64,000 nucleotides of DNA from Prochlorococcus sp. AG-347-I04 (GTDB lineage: Bacteria > Cyanobacteriota > Cyanobacteriia > PCC-6307 > Cyanobiaceae): contig QCBL01000001.1 in the NCBI GenBank assembly GCA_003281625.1, positions 1-64,000 on the forward strand, given 5' to 3'. Under the pieces are notes generated by a model that was not told the DNA's origin, did not search any database, and worked only from the letters and a program-made list of their open reading frames with translations. Shown here one piece after another: positions 46,596 to 55,704 of this stretch. Both the position numbers and the translations under genes were made by a program. Position 1 is the stretch's first letter; every line of letters starts with the position of its first letter.

Positions 46596-47207
46596 TTGGA
46601 AAAATTTAACGTAAATAATATTTCAAACCAAAATAGACAATTTGAATTATTTGGTTCAAATGTAAATACATCAATAAATTTTCAACACTCTAATAATTTA
46701 AAAATCAAAGGCGAAATCCTAACTGAATGGAGGGATAGAATATATAATCATCAAATCAAAATTTCAAAAGATACTCACAATAAAACTTTGCGCCAAACAA
46801 GTCTTCCTATAAATACAATTTCCCATGAAAGAAAAATTGATCCGTTTTCCTTGCAGCCATTAGCATTGAACTTTTGGAGAACCAATCAATATATACACAA
46901 TGGACCAGCAATGTATTTTGTAATTGACTCGATGGAGAGTTCTAAAATAATCCTTTACATAGGAGAAACAAATTCAGCAAATAAAAGATGGAAGGGAGAA
47001 CATGACTGTAAAAATTACCTCATGAACTATAAAGAGGCCCTAGCTCATAACAAACTCTCAAGTCACCAAGATATTCGTTTCTTCTTAGATGTACCTAAAG
47101 AAGTAAAATTAAGACGTAAATTAGAACAGCAACTGATATATTTATGGTTACCACCTTTTAATAAAGAAACCCGAGATAGGTGGGCAACTACTTTCACAAA
47201 CAATTAA
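46596..47207 (+). CDS. GIY-YIG-like nuclease domain protein
   Basis: A 203-residue product. The C-terminal half fits a divergent GIY-YIG fold: AMYFVID (in place of GIY), LYIGET (the YIG strand), KRWKGEHD (catalytic Arg and His positions), and LEQQLIYLWLPPFNKE (metal-binding Glu, then Asn). The first 100 residues have no family I recognise and contain HERKIDPFSLQPLALNFWR, which looks conserved. A nuclease acting on DNA is inferred from the fold. Start is TTG at 46596; the nearby ATG at 46582 is in another frame. pepA follows 24 bp later. Confidence 0.72.
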   Translation: MEKFNVNNISNQNRQFELFGSNVNTSINFQHSNNLKIKGEILTEWRDRIYNHQIKISKDTHNKTLRQTSLPINTISHERKIDPFSLQPLALNFWRTNQYIHNGPAMYFVIDSMESSKIILYIGETNSANKRWKGEHDCKNYLMNYKEALAHNKLSSHQDIRFFLDVPKEVKLRRKLEQQLIYLWLPPFNKETRDRWATTFTNN

Positions 47208-47231
47208 AAGTTAATTAAAACCATTTTACAA

Positions 47232-48704
47232 ATGCAATTTTCCACATTCCAAAAAAATCTAGATAACTGGCAAGGTGCTTCATTAATTTTTGGAGTTTTA
47301 GAGGAAGAAATTGCAAGCCAACTTGAAAACATAAAATTTGTTATTGACCCAAAATTATTATTAAAAAAAGTTACTCAAAAAAAATTTAAAGGAGAAAAAG
47401 GAAAAACTTTAAGCTTTGAATTTTTAGATCAAAAATTAGAAACTTTATTCCTAGTTGGTCTTGGCAAATCAAAAGACCTAAATAAAAGTGATATAGAAAA
47501 CTCTATAGGAAATCTAGTTAGGAAAACTGTTGATAAAAATGAAAAAATTAGCATCTTGCTACCTTGGGAATTTATAAATTCACAACTAGAAATAAATCAA
47601 TTAGCAGAGTCAGTCAGATTATCTGCCTATAAGGACAATAGATTCAATAAGAAAAAAGATGAAAAGAAAGTTCTTAAAGAAATAGAGTTTTTGAATTTGA
47701 AAAAATTTGAGAATATTAGCTTTGAAGAGACAGCACAAATATGTGAAGGTGTAGAACTAGCAAGAAGACTTGTAGCCGCCCCTCCAAATAGCCTTACTCC
47801 TCAGGAAATGTCTATACAAGCTTCTCAAATAGCTAAAGATCATGGGTTGGGAGTAAAAATTTTAGAGGCAAAAGATTGTGAAGATTTAGGGATGGGTGCA
47901 TATTTAGCTGTAGCAAAAGGATCTGATCTAGATCCTAAATTTATACATCTCACTTTAAAGTCAGAGGGGCCTATAAAAGAAAAGATTGCGCTTGTTGGGA
48001 AGGGTTTAACCTTTGATTCTGGAGGATACAATCTGAAAGTGGGAGCCTCTCAAATTGAAATGATGAAATATGATATGGGCGGAAGCGCTGCAGTTCTAGG
48101 AGCAGCAAAAGCACTTGGGGCGATAAAACCAAAGGGATTAGAAATTCATTTTATTGTGGCATCTTGCGAAAACATGATAAATGGATCTGCAGTACATCCT
48201 GGGGATGTAGTTAAAGCATCTAATGGTAAGACAATTGAAATAAACAACACTGATGCAGAGGGTAGACTCACATTAGCTGATGCTTTAACTTACGCATCAA
48301 ATTTAAAACCGGATTCAATAATAGATCTCGCCACTTTAACAGGAGCCATTGTTGTTGCATTAGGGAATGATGTGGCTGGATTCTGGAGTAATAATGATGA
48401 TCTAGCAAATGACCTAAAATCTGCATCAGCCCAGTCTGGAGAAGAATTATGGCAAATGCCTTTACAAAAATCTTATAAAGAAGGTTTAAAGTCTCATATA
48501 GCTGACATGAAAAATACAGGTCCTAGAGCGGGTGGGTCAATAACTGCTGCTTTGTTTTTAGAGGAATTCTTTGATAAAGATATTAAATGGGCTCATATTG
48601 ATATTGCTGGGACTTGTTGGACTGATAAGAATAAGGGAATAAACCCATCAGGTGCAACCGGTTTTGGAGTTAAAACTCTTGTTCAATGGATAAAAAATAA
48701 ATAA
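47232..48704 (+). CDS. pepA: Leucyl aminopeptidase (M17)
   Basis: This cytosolic, hexameric two-metal aminopeptidase removes N-terminal residues from peptides. The catalytic domain shows [16 protein letters not shown] with metal ligands and Lys, [12 protein letters not shown], and the family signature [14 protein letters not shown]. The bicarbonate-site loop and [10 protein letters not shown] close the domain. Length is 490, normal. It may be read with the GIY-YIG-like gene upstream. It converges with msrA with 12 bp between stops. Confidence 0.95.
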   Translation: MQFSTFQKNLDNWQGASLIFGVLEEEIASQLENIKFVIDPKLLLKKVTQKKFKGEKGKTLSFEFLDQKLETLFLVGLGKSKDLNKSDIENSIGNLVRKTVDKNEKISILLPWEFINSQLEINQLAESVRLSAYKDNRFNKKKDEKKVLKEIEFLNLKKFENISFEETAQICEGVELARRLVAAPPNSLTPQEMSIQASQIAKDHGLGVKILEAKDCEDLGMGAYLAVAKGSDLDPKFIHLTLKSEGPIKEKIALVGKGLTFDSGGYNLKVGASQIEMMKYDMGGSAAVLGAAKALGAIKPKGLEIHFIVASCENMINGSAVHPGDVVKASNGKTIEINNTDAEGRLTLADALTYASNLKPDSIIDLATLTGAIVVALGNDVAGFWSNNDDLANDLKSASAQSGEELWQMPLQKSYKEGLKSHIADMKNTGPRAGGSITAALFLEEFFDKDIKWAHIDIAGTCWTDKNKGINPSGATGFGVKTLVQWIKNK

Positions 48705-48716
48705 CTATATTTAAAA

Positions 48717-49319
48717 TCATTCAGTCCAAAGATTTATTGATCTAGCGTTATCCCCCCATAATTTATCCAATCTCTGATCTCTCCCACATGAGAATCTATA
48801 GAACTTATATTTTAATTCATTTCTATCAGCAAAATCCTGATGATATTCTTCAGCTAACCAAAATTTACCTTTTGATTTTAGTTCTACAGATATTTTTTCT
48901 AATGGCACTCGCAATTCATTAGACGCCGAAAGAATTGCATTTTTTGCATCACTTTCCTCCGTTTCATCTTTGAAAAAGATCACTGGCTTATAAGAATCTC
49001 CACGATCGCAAAATTGACCCTTGCTGTCTAGAGGATCAATATTTCTAAAATAGAGCCTAAGAATCTCGGGTAAAGTTACCAATTGGGAATCATAGTCCAC
49101 CAAAACCACTTCCTGATGTCCTTCATGATTTTCGTAGTTAGGATTTAGTAAATCTCCACCTGAATAGCCACTTTGTACAAAATTTATCCCCCTTAATGAC
49201 TCTAAATCATGTTCTAAACACCAAAAACAACCTCCTGCAAGAATCAATTCCTCTGCAAAAGCATTTACAGGGTTGATAAATATTGAAAGAGCAATTATTA
49301 GAGGTAATAAATATTTCAT
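48717..49319 (-). CDS. msrA: Peptide methionine-S-sulfoxide reductase MsrA, exported form
   Basis: MsrA reduces methionine-S-sulfoxide in proteins. The active-site motif GGCFWC places the catalytic Cys at residue 31. GYSGG, YENHEGHQEVV and AEEYHQDF follow, all typical of the family. Residues 1-22 form a signal peptide (LLPLIIALSIFINPVNAFA), so the enzyme is likely periplasmic or lumenal, unlike the common cytosolic MsrA. The C-terminal cysteine in RFSCGRDQR could be the recycling Cys. lpxB lies 16 bp upstream on the same strand. Confidence 0.94.
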   Translation of the reverse strand: MKYLLPLIIALSIFINPVNAFAEELILAGGCFWCLEHDLESLRGINFVQSGYSGGDLLNPNYENHEGHQEVVLVDYDSQLVTLPEILRLYFRNIDPLDSKGQFCDRGDSYKPVIFFKDETEESDAKNAILSASNELRVPLEKISVELKSKGKFWLAEEYHQDFADRNELKYKFYRFSCGRDQRLDKLWGDNARSINLWTE

Positions 49320-49335
49320 GTTTTTATTATAAAGT

Positions 49336-50514
49336 TCAAATAATATAATTAATAATTTCTTTAGCAGCTCTCTTGACTACGCCCTCTTCTCCTAATTCTG
49401 TTTTTAAAAAAGCATAACCTTTTTTAATTTTTATTTTTTCTGACTGCCTCTCAAGAATTCTACAAGATTTATCGAAAATTTTCTTTTCGTCTAATTCTCT
49501 CTGTACAAACTCAGGGATTATTAATTTATTAACTAACAAATTTACTGGAGAAATAAATTTTACTTTGAAATTGAGAATCTTTTTAGCAATAAAAGCAGTT
49601 AACCTGCTTACTCTATAACCAACAATCTGTGGTATTCCATATAGAGCTAATTCCATATTTACTGTCCCAGATTTACAAAGAGCAATTTTAGTGAGCGAAT
49701 AAATATAAGGTTTTAATTTTGCACTATCTCTTTGAGAAATCACAAGTCCTTTAACTTGATATTTTCTAAAGGCTTTTTTGAATATATCATCAAAAGTACT
49801 CCGACAGGAGGGAATATAGACAACTAAACTTGGATATTTTTGTTGTAATTTTTTAGCCGCTTTCATAAACGTGGGTAATACATAGCGTAATTCTTGAGGT
49901 CTTGATGCTGGCATTAAAAGTATGATATTTTGATTTGGGCGAAGATTTAGGATGGTTCTGGCATCTTTTTTTAGGGGAAGTTTTTTTGTCAAATCAATCA
50001 TTGGATGCCCAACCCAAAAAACATTTCCACCCCTCTTTTTATAAAATTCTGCTTCTTTCTTGAAAATTGCAAAAATCTTATCAGAAAACTTTATTAGATT
50101 TGTTGTAGTATTATTACCAACCCTCCAAGCCCACTCTTGAGGCGCAATATAGTAAAAAATTGGAATTTTAGTCTTCGATCTTTTTAATTTTGTACCAATT
50201 TTTATATTGGGTCCCATATAGTCGATCAAAATTAAGCAATCAGGAGGATATTTTTTTATTAATTTGTAGAACCTTTTTTGAATTCTTATTGTTGGAATAA
50301 TAAGAGGTAAAGCCTCCCAAATTCCTATTGCACTAATTGATGTAGTATCTTGAAGGATTTTCACACCTTCTTTCTTCATCCTTTCCCCGCCTAATCCGCA
50401 AATTTCTAAATCTATAGATTTTTTTTTAGCTTCATCTAATAATGCTTTTGATAACAAACTTCCATGCAAATCTCCAGAAACCTCTCCAGTACTTATAAAT
50501 ATCTTTTTATTCAT
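49336..50514 (-). CDS. lpxB: Lipid-A-disaccharide synthase
   Basis: LpxB joins UDP-2,3-diacylglucosamine and lipid X at the inner membrane face to make the lipid A disaccharide. Family motifs are ISTGEVSGDLHGSLL at the N-terminus, YYIAPQEWAWR in the middle, and ALCKSGTVNMELALYGIPQIVGYR near residue 280. Length is 392. It overlaps the lpxA stop by 4 bp (start ATG 50514; lpxA ends at 50511), so translation is coupled. It is the last Lpx gene of the bamA-lpxC-fabZ-lpxA-lpxB run. Confidence 0.95.
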   Translation of the reverse strand: MNKKIFISTGEVSGDLHGSLLSKALLDEAKKKSIDLEICGLGGERMKKEGVKILQDTTSISAIGIWEALPLIIPTIRIQKRFYKLIKKYPPDCLILIDYMGPNIKIGTKLKRSKTKIPIFYYIAPQEWAWRVGNNTTTNLIKFSDKIFAIFKKEAEFYKKRGGNVFWVGHPMIDLTKKLPLKKDARTILNLRPNQNIILLMPASRPQELRYVLPTFMKAAKKLQQKYPSLVVYIPSCRSTFDDIFKKAFRKYQVKGLVISQRDSAKLKPYIYSLTKIALCKSGTVNMELALYGIPQIVGYRVSRLTAFIAKKILNFKVKFISPVNLLVNKLIIPEFVQRELDEKKIFDKSCRILERQSEKIKIKKGYAFLKTELGEEGVVKRAAKEIINYII

Positions 50515-51353
50515 ACATTCACGACAGGCATTGGTCCTCGTCTTTCTTTAGATATTGACTCTTTTAAAAAACTACATAATCTTGAAGATGAAATATCTAA
50601 TTCTCCTTTCATTACCTTTTCTAATGAATTTGAAATAGCATCATTAGATTTAAAAAGTAGATTCCAAGTACTTTGAAGTAATTTTAAGTCAAAATCTTTA
50701 TTTTCCATTAAACCACTTCTCTTAATTCCAATCCTATTTAAACCTCTCAATCTACCAGGATGTCCTTCGGCCAAACAAAAAGGAGGTACATCTCTATCTA
50801 CTCTAGTCATCCCTCCAATCATTGCTAAATGTCCAATATGGACAAATTGATGAATACCTAAACAACCGCCAATAATAGCTTTATCTTCAATCTTTACATG
50901 GCCTGCAACATGAACACTATTTGATAAAACTATCCTATTACCGAGTTCACAATTATGGCCGATGTGAGTGTAAGCCATCAACAAATTATTATTACCAATA
51001 ATAGTTTTTTCTCCTTCGTCAGTAGCTTTATTAATGGTTACACATTCTCTGAAAGTATTATTATCTCCAATAATTACTTCCGTAGGAGCCCCTTTATACT
51101 TAAGATCCTGAGGATCAAGGCCTATAAAAACACTTGGGAAAACTTTATTGTTTATACCAATTTGAGTTCTTCCAGAAATAACAGCATTTGGTCCTATTTT
51201 TGTTCCTTTCCCGATAGTCACTTCAGGGCCGACAATAGCTCCTTGAGAGATAATAACCCCATCATGTAATTCGGCACTTGGATCAACAAAAGCATTTGGG
51301 TGAACTTTTACACCACTAAAGCTTGAGTTTAATTCAATATTTTTTTGATCCAT
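50511..51353 (-). CDS. lpxA: UDP-N-acetylglucosamine O-acyltransferase
   Basis: LpxA adds the first 3-hydroxyacyl chain to UDP-GlcNAc in lipid A synthesis. It is a trimeric left-handed beta-helix built of hexapeptide repeats, clearly seen over residues ~12-190 (VHPNAFVDPSAELHDGVIIS..., GHNCELGNRIVLSNSVHVAG with the catalytic His). A helical C-terminal domain follows. Start is ATG 51353 (MDQKNIELNSS), 4 bp after the fabZ stop. TTG 51365 would overlap fabZ and add four residues. Length is 280. Confidence 0.95.
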   Translation of the reverse strand: MDQKNIELNSSFSGVKVHPNAFVDPSAELHDGVIISQGAIVGPEVTIGKGTKIGPNAVISGRTQIGINNKVFPSVFIGLDPQDLKYKGAPTEVIIGDNNTFRECVTINKATDEGEKTIIGNNNLLMAYTHIGHNCELGNRIVLSNSVHVAGHVKIEDKAIIGGCLGIHQFVHIGHLAMIGGMTRVDRDVPPFCLAEGHPGRLRGLNRIGIKRSGLMENKDFDLKLLQSTWNLLFKSNDAISNSLEKVMKGELDISSSRLCSFLKESISKERRGPMPVVNV

Positions 51354-51357
51354 ATCT

Positions 51358-51816
51358 CTAATCAACTAATGAAAACATCAATTCTCCAGCACAAACCAAA
51401 TTCCCATCAACATGAGCTTCACCTTTAACCTTTCCAAATCTTTGTCTTTTAATTGATAATAACTCACAAGAAATTATCAATTGATCTCCGGGCACAACTG
51501 GTTTTCTGAATTTAACGTTGTTGATTCCAGCAAAGACGAAAAGTCCTTTAGGGAGATCGGGCATTTGCGTTACGATTATTCCACCGACTTGAGCCATTGA
51601 CTCTACGATAAGAACTCCGGGCATCAAGGGTCGCTCAGGAAAGTGTCCTTGAAATTGAGGCTCATTTATAGTTACATTTTTTACTGCAACAGCTCTCTCC
51701 CCAGGGATAAAGTCTATGACTTTGTCCACAAGAGCAAAAGGATATCTGTGAGGTAATAAGCCTAGTATGTGCTCAGCGGAAAGTTGACTGTTTTCACTGG
51801 ATAATTTATTTTCCAA
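51358..51816 (-). CDS. fabZ: 3-hydroxyacyl-ACP dehydratase FabZ
   Basis: FabZ dehydrates 3-hydroxyacyl-ACP in fatty acid elongation. It competes with LpxA for the same hydroxyacyl-ACP, which explains the shared operon. The hot-dog fold shows the catalytic His in [16 protein letters not shown] and Glu in [20 protein letters not shown]. Length is 152. The start is TTG at 51816, as no ATG precedes the conserved core. It lies 16 bp downstream of lpxC. Confidence 0.95.
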   Translation of the reverse strand: MENKLSSENSQLSAEHILGLLPHRYPFALVDKVIDFIPGERAVAVKNVTINEPQFQGHFPERPLMPGVLIVESMAQVGGIIVTQMPDLPKGLFVFAGINNVKFRKPVVPGDQLIISCELLSIKRQRFGKVKGEAHVDGNLVCAGELMFSLVD

Positions 51817-51832
51817 AACAATTAAAATAAAG

Positions 51833-52669
51833 TTAATTTTTTAGCGATGAGGCCAATAAAGCGTTTAAAGAATGTGATCCTTTATAAACTAAAATTTGAG
51901 CCTTAGGTAACCCTACCAAAGCCAAGTCCCCAATGAGGTCTAAAATTTTATGTCTTATTGGTTCATTATCAAATCTTAATGGTGGATTAACCCATTTTTC
52001 ACCATCACAGACGAGGGCATTTTCCAAACTTCCTCCTTTTATTAAACCTAGTTCACTTAACTCTTGAAATTGATCTTTAAAGCCAAATGTTCTGGCAGGA
52101 GCAATCATTTCAACAAAACTTTTTGGATTTAAATCAATCACAAAAGTTTGATCTCCAATTGCTTTATATGCAAAACTTATAGTAGATATGATTGTAGTTT
52201 TTTCAGAAGGAGTTGCTGCTATAACTGAGTCTTCTTTATTTAAAATTATTGGTTTATTGATCTCTCGAAAGAAATTTTCTGGTTTAGGTGCCTTTTTTAT
52301 CCCTACTTTTTCAAAATCTCTAACCCACTGGATTGCCGATCCATCTAAAAGAGGTATCTCTTTCCCATCAACCTCAATATGTATATAACTCATCCCACAC
52401 CCTGCCATTGAAGATAATAAATGTTCGATAGTATACAAATTTCTCCGACCTAATTTAACTGCTGTACAAAGCATTGTACTTCCAATTAAATCTTGAGTTA
52501 ACTTAAATATCTCGTTAGGTTTATCCCTAAAAGATACATAATATCCTTCTTTATCATAGGAAGAAATTTTAACTCTCGTTTTTTCTCCACTGTGTAGGCC
52601 TATACCCTCTCTGGAGATAATACCGGCCAGGGTATAACAAGAATCATAATTAGCAGGCCAACAAAACAC
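51833..52669 (-). CDS. lpxC: UDP-3-O-acyl-N-acetylglucosamine deacetylase LpxC
   Basis: This zinc enzyme performs the committed step of lipid A synthesis. Zinc ligands are visible in [11 protein letters not shown] (His near residue 79) and [13 protein letters not shown] (His and Asp near 234-238). [12 protein letters not shown] is the family N-terminal motif. Length is 278, slightly short at the C-terminus but complete. The start is GTG at 52669, with no bases between it and the bamA stop (52670-52672), so it must depend on ribosomes finishing bamA. Confidence 0.94.
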   Translation of the reverse strand: MFCWPANYDSCYTLAGIISREGIGLHSGEKTRVKISSYDKEGYYVSFRDKPNEIFKLTQDLIGSTMLCTAVKLGRRNLYTIEHLLSSMAGCGMSYIHIEVDGKEIPLLDGSAIQWVRDFEKVGIKKAPKPENFFREINKPIILNKEDSVIAATPSEKTTIISTISFAYKAIGDQTFVIDLNPKSFVEMIAPARTFGFKDQFQELSELGLIKGGSLENALVCDGEKWVNPPLRFDNEPIRHKILDLIGDLALVGLPKAQILVYKGSHSLNALLASSLKN

Positions 52670-54799
52670 TTAAAACTTCCATCCAACTCCAAGTGTATAT
52701 CTCCAATCTGCGCTAAGATCCTTGCTAGCAACATCTAATCTTAATGGGCCTATTGGTGTTTTAACGCCAACTCCTCCTCCAAGGGAAAACCCAGAGCCTG
52801 ATTTTTGCAATAATTTGCCAGGTTTTCCGGGCACTTCTTTTTGAGAGCCTAGATCACTTCCTCCATCGACGAATAAAGCTCCTGATATCATTCTCCAAAC
52901 AGGAAATCTATATTCTGCTGTACCCTCAACAAAACTTCTACTTACAGCCAAATCGCAAGATCCCCAACCCCTCACAGATGATGTTCCTCCCATACAAAAT
53001 GCTTCGTAAGGAGGTAATTCCCCAATAATAGTTCCTGTCTTAAATTGAAATCCAATAGCTTGAGGACAGTCTTCACTAGTAGCATTACTAGACTTACATG
53101 CTTTCGTTAAATTAATTAATTTAGTTGGTATAAAAAATGAATATGATGCTCTCATTCTATTAAAAGTAGGAGAGTTTTTTCCCATTGAAACAAATTGTTC
53201 AGTACCAAAGCTAAGTTTATTCCCTGCAGTTGGATTGATGGAATTGTTCAAATTATTTCTTGAAGCACTCGCAATAAAACTGACTAATGTATTTTCATTA
53301 GGGCAAGAACCATCTTTTGGAGTGAATCCAATACAGATAATATCATTTATATTTCCTGTTGTTGGAGTCATATCACCATAAGGTTTTTTATTTCCATCAC
53401 CATCAATCATCTTTACTTCCTTAAAATTCATTCCTGCAAGAACTTTCCACTTAGCAACCTTAAATGGATCTCCACCATTTAATGGCCTTGAGAAAGAAAA
53501 TCCACCTCCTGTATTTTCTAAAACTATTGATGAAAAAGTATCAGAAGTTGAGGTACTTTTATCATCAACTGCGTATATGCGCCCATCTTCACTTTTAAAT
53601 TCTTGTGGATAATCTCTACTTAAAAAAATATTTGTTCTAAAAGATGTTTTATGTTTATCTCCCTTAATCCATGGATCAAATAATGAAAAATTATAGTTGG
53701 TTGAGTATTCTCCAAAATTTAAGTTTAAATTTGTAGACCATGCTCTTCCTAATGTATTTGTTTCCTGCAAACCAATTGATGCGAAGATACCTGAACCATT
53801 GCTATAACCTAGTCCACCTGTTAGTGATCCTGTTCTTTGTTCGCTCAAATCTAAAAAAATTATGACTTGACCTACATTTAAATTGTCAGGGCCAAGAGAA
53901 ACCTTTACATCATTAAATAATGATGTGGCATATAATCTACCGATATCAGCTTCTAAAATTTTTCTATTAAATATTGAACCAGGTTGTGTTTTTAATTCTC
54001 TTTTTATGACCCAGTCTTTTGTTTTCCCTTTTCTAGGTTTTCCATCAATAACAAATTCACCATCTGAATCTGGAAATCTTATTTTTACATCAGATATAAT
54101 GCCCTCATAAACTTTTAATGATACTACTCCGCTCTCTGAAATTCTGTCAGGCCCGGTAATTCTAGCTAAAGAATAACCCTCTTTTACATAACGTTCTTTT
54201 ATTATTTCTATCTTATTTTGTAGTTCATTTAAGTTTAGAGTTGTCCCATAATAATTATTAAAAATTTCATCAACGTATTCATTAGAGATTATTGAGTTTA
54301 TTGGTTTAAGTTCAACTTTCTTCAAAATTGGATTAGGCACTACATTTACTACTAGCCTCACGCCTAGTGGCCCATCTTGAGACTTTATTTTAACTCCTGA
54401 AAACCAACCACTAGCATATATTGCATTGAGGTCTTGATTTAAAATTCTATTATCAACAATACTTCCAGGCTTTATGCTCATTGAATCATATGCTGCCAAT
54501 TCAAGTTTTCTACCCTCAGGATGATTTTCCCAGCCTTTGATAATTATTTCAGAGATAAGAACACTTTCTTCATTAGTTTCATTATTATTTTCCGCAAGAA
54601 GAAATTTCTTCTCTTTTTTGATATCAATCCCTTGCAAAAAACCATTATTCATATCAGGTATTTCTATTGTGGCTATTGATTGATCAACGTCATTTGGCAA
54701 ATACTTAGCAGCCAGTTCTGAATTATTTGATATCAAAATCATTGGAGTGCAGGCAAAATTTATAAAAACCTTTCCAAATTTTAAAAAATGTTTTTGCAT
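52670..54799 (-). CDS. bamA: Outer membrane assembly protein Omp85/BamA
   Basis: This is the beta-barrel insertase of the outer membrane, the cyanobacterial relative of chloroplast Toc75. A signal peptide occupies about residues 1-31. Three POTRA domains follow over about 75-310 (for example EGYSLARITGPDRISESGVV). A C-terminal 16-strand barrel starts near 330, with the Omp85 VRGW-type motif SSVRGWGSCDLAVSRSF near residue 610. It ends in the aromatic GVGWKF that signals barrel insertion. Length is 709. It heads the run bamA-lpxC-fabZ-lpxA-lpxB, combining outer membrane protein and lipid A assembly. Confidence 0.94.
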   Translation of the reverse strand: MQKHFLKFGKVFINFACTPMILISNNSELAAKYLPNDVDQSIATIEIPDMNNGFLQGIDIKKEKKFLLAENNNETNEESVLISEIIIKGWENHPEGRKLELAAYDSMSIKPGSIVDNRILNQDLNAIYASGWFSGVKIKSQDGPLGVRLVVNVVPNPILKKVELKPINSIISNEYVDEIFNNYYGTTLNLNELQNKIEIIKERYVKEGYSLARITGPDRISESGVVSLKVYEGIISDVKIRFPDSDGEFVIDGKPRKGKTKDWVIKRELKTQPGSIFNRKILEADIGRLYATSLFNDVKVSLGPDNLNVGQVIIFLDLSEQRTGSLTGGLGYSNGSGIFASIGLQETNTLGRAWSTNLNLNFGEYSTNYNFSLFDPWIKGDKHKTSFRTNIFLSRDYPQEFKSEDGRIYAVDDKSTSTSDTFSSIVLENTGGGFSFSRPLNGGDPFKVAKWKVLAGMNFKEVKMIDGDGNKKPYGDMTPTTGNINDIICIGFTPKDGSCPNENTLVSFIASASRNNLNNSINPTAGNKLSFGTEQFVSMGKNSPTFNRMRASYSFFIPTKLINLTKACKSSNATSEDCPQAIGFQFKTGTIIGELPPYEAFCMGGTSSVRGWGSCDLAVSRSFVEGTAEYRFPVWRMISGALFVDGGSDLGSQKEVPGKPGKLLQKSGSGFSLGGGVGVKTPIGPLRLDVASKDLSADWRYTLGVGWKF

Positions 54800-54835
54800 A
54801 GTATTTTTGATTAAGATAAATAAGTCATTATTTAT

Positions 54836-55573
54836 TCAATTTGGGTTAAGAAAAACGTTAATTCTTCGGTGAATTTCACTATAAGCTTCAATTAGACCAC
54901 CTAAATCGTTCCTAAATCTATCTTTGTCTAGACTTACAATTGTACCATTTTTTATGTTTAGATCCCACAATCTACAGTTATCAGGACTTATTTCATCTCC
55001 TAGAAGAATATTATTTCTAGAATCATAACCAAATTCCAACTTGAAATCCACAAGTTGAAGTTGAATATTTTTAAAAAAACTTTTTAATATTACATTAACT
55101 TTTAAAGTTAAATTAATTATTAACTCTAAATCATCAGCGCTTAATATATTCATTAATTCAATTCTATCTTTTGTAATAAGGGGATCATTAAGTTCATCAT
55201 TTTTAAGATAGATATCTATTAATGGTTTTGATAGAAAAGTTCCAGGTTTAATAGTTGTTTGTTTACACAAAGAACCATAAGCAGTATTTCTTAGCACAAT
55301 TTCTAATGGAATTACTTTTATTTTTTTTGCAATCATTGTATTTTCATTTTCAAGTTCAATAAAGTGAGTTGGTATATTATTCTTGATAAGAATTTCAAAA
55401 ATTCTTGCACTTATCAGGCAATTAAGTTGACCTTTACCTTCAAATGTTTCTTTTTTCAAAGCATTAAAAGCTGTAGCATCATCTTTAAATTTAATTTTTA
55501 CTTTATCTAAATCATTATGAATAAATACCTTTTTTGCTTTGCCTTCATATATCAACTCATGTTTATTATTCAT
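54836..55573 (-). CDS. purC: SAICAR synthase PurC
   Basis: PurC attaches aspartate to CAIR in purine synthesis. The ATP-binding opening LIYEGKAKKVF, the KDDATAFNALKKETFEGKG segment, IPLEIVLRNTAYGS, VDFKLEFG and the GDEISPDNCRLWD signature are all present. Length is 245. It is divergent from purD across 131 bp, so the two purine genes could share a regulated spacer. It lies 36 bp upstream of bamA on the same strand. Confidence 0.96.
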   Translation of the reverse strand: MNNKHELIYEGKAKKVFIHNDLDKVKIKFKDDATAFNALKKETFEGKGQLNCLISARIFEILIKNNIPTHFIELENENTMIAKKIKVIPLEIVLRNTAYGSLCKQTTIKPGTFLSKPLIDIYLKNDELNDPLITKDRIELMNILSADDLELIINLTLKVNVILKSFFKNIQLQLVDFKLEFGYDSRNNILLGDEISPDNCRLWDLNIKNGTIVSLDKDRFRNDLGGLIEAYSEIHRRINVFLNPN

Positions 55574-55704
55574 TAATTTAAAACCTCATTATGATTACTA
55601 AAGTACTTTTTGTAATTAACATATTTATTAGAGATCATCTTCAATGATTTTATTTCATTTTAACTGATTATTCATCTAAACCTAATAAACTTAAAAACAA
55701 ATAT

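Noticed and set aside
51354..51365. TTG start for lpxA
   Set aside because: It would overlap fabZ and adds only four residues; ATG 51353 fits better.
55574..55704. Purine riboswitch between purC and purD
   Set aside because: I could not draw the conserved three-way junction or its loop motifs in this AT-rich spacer.
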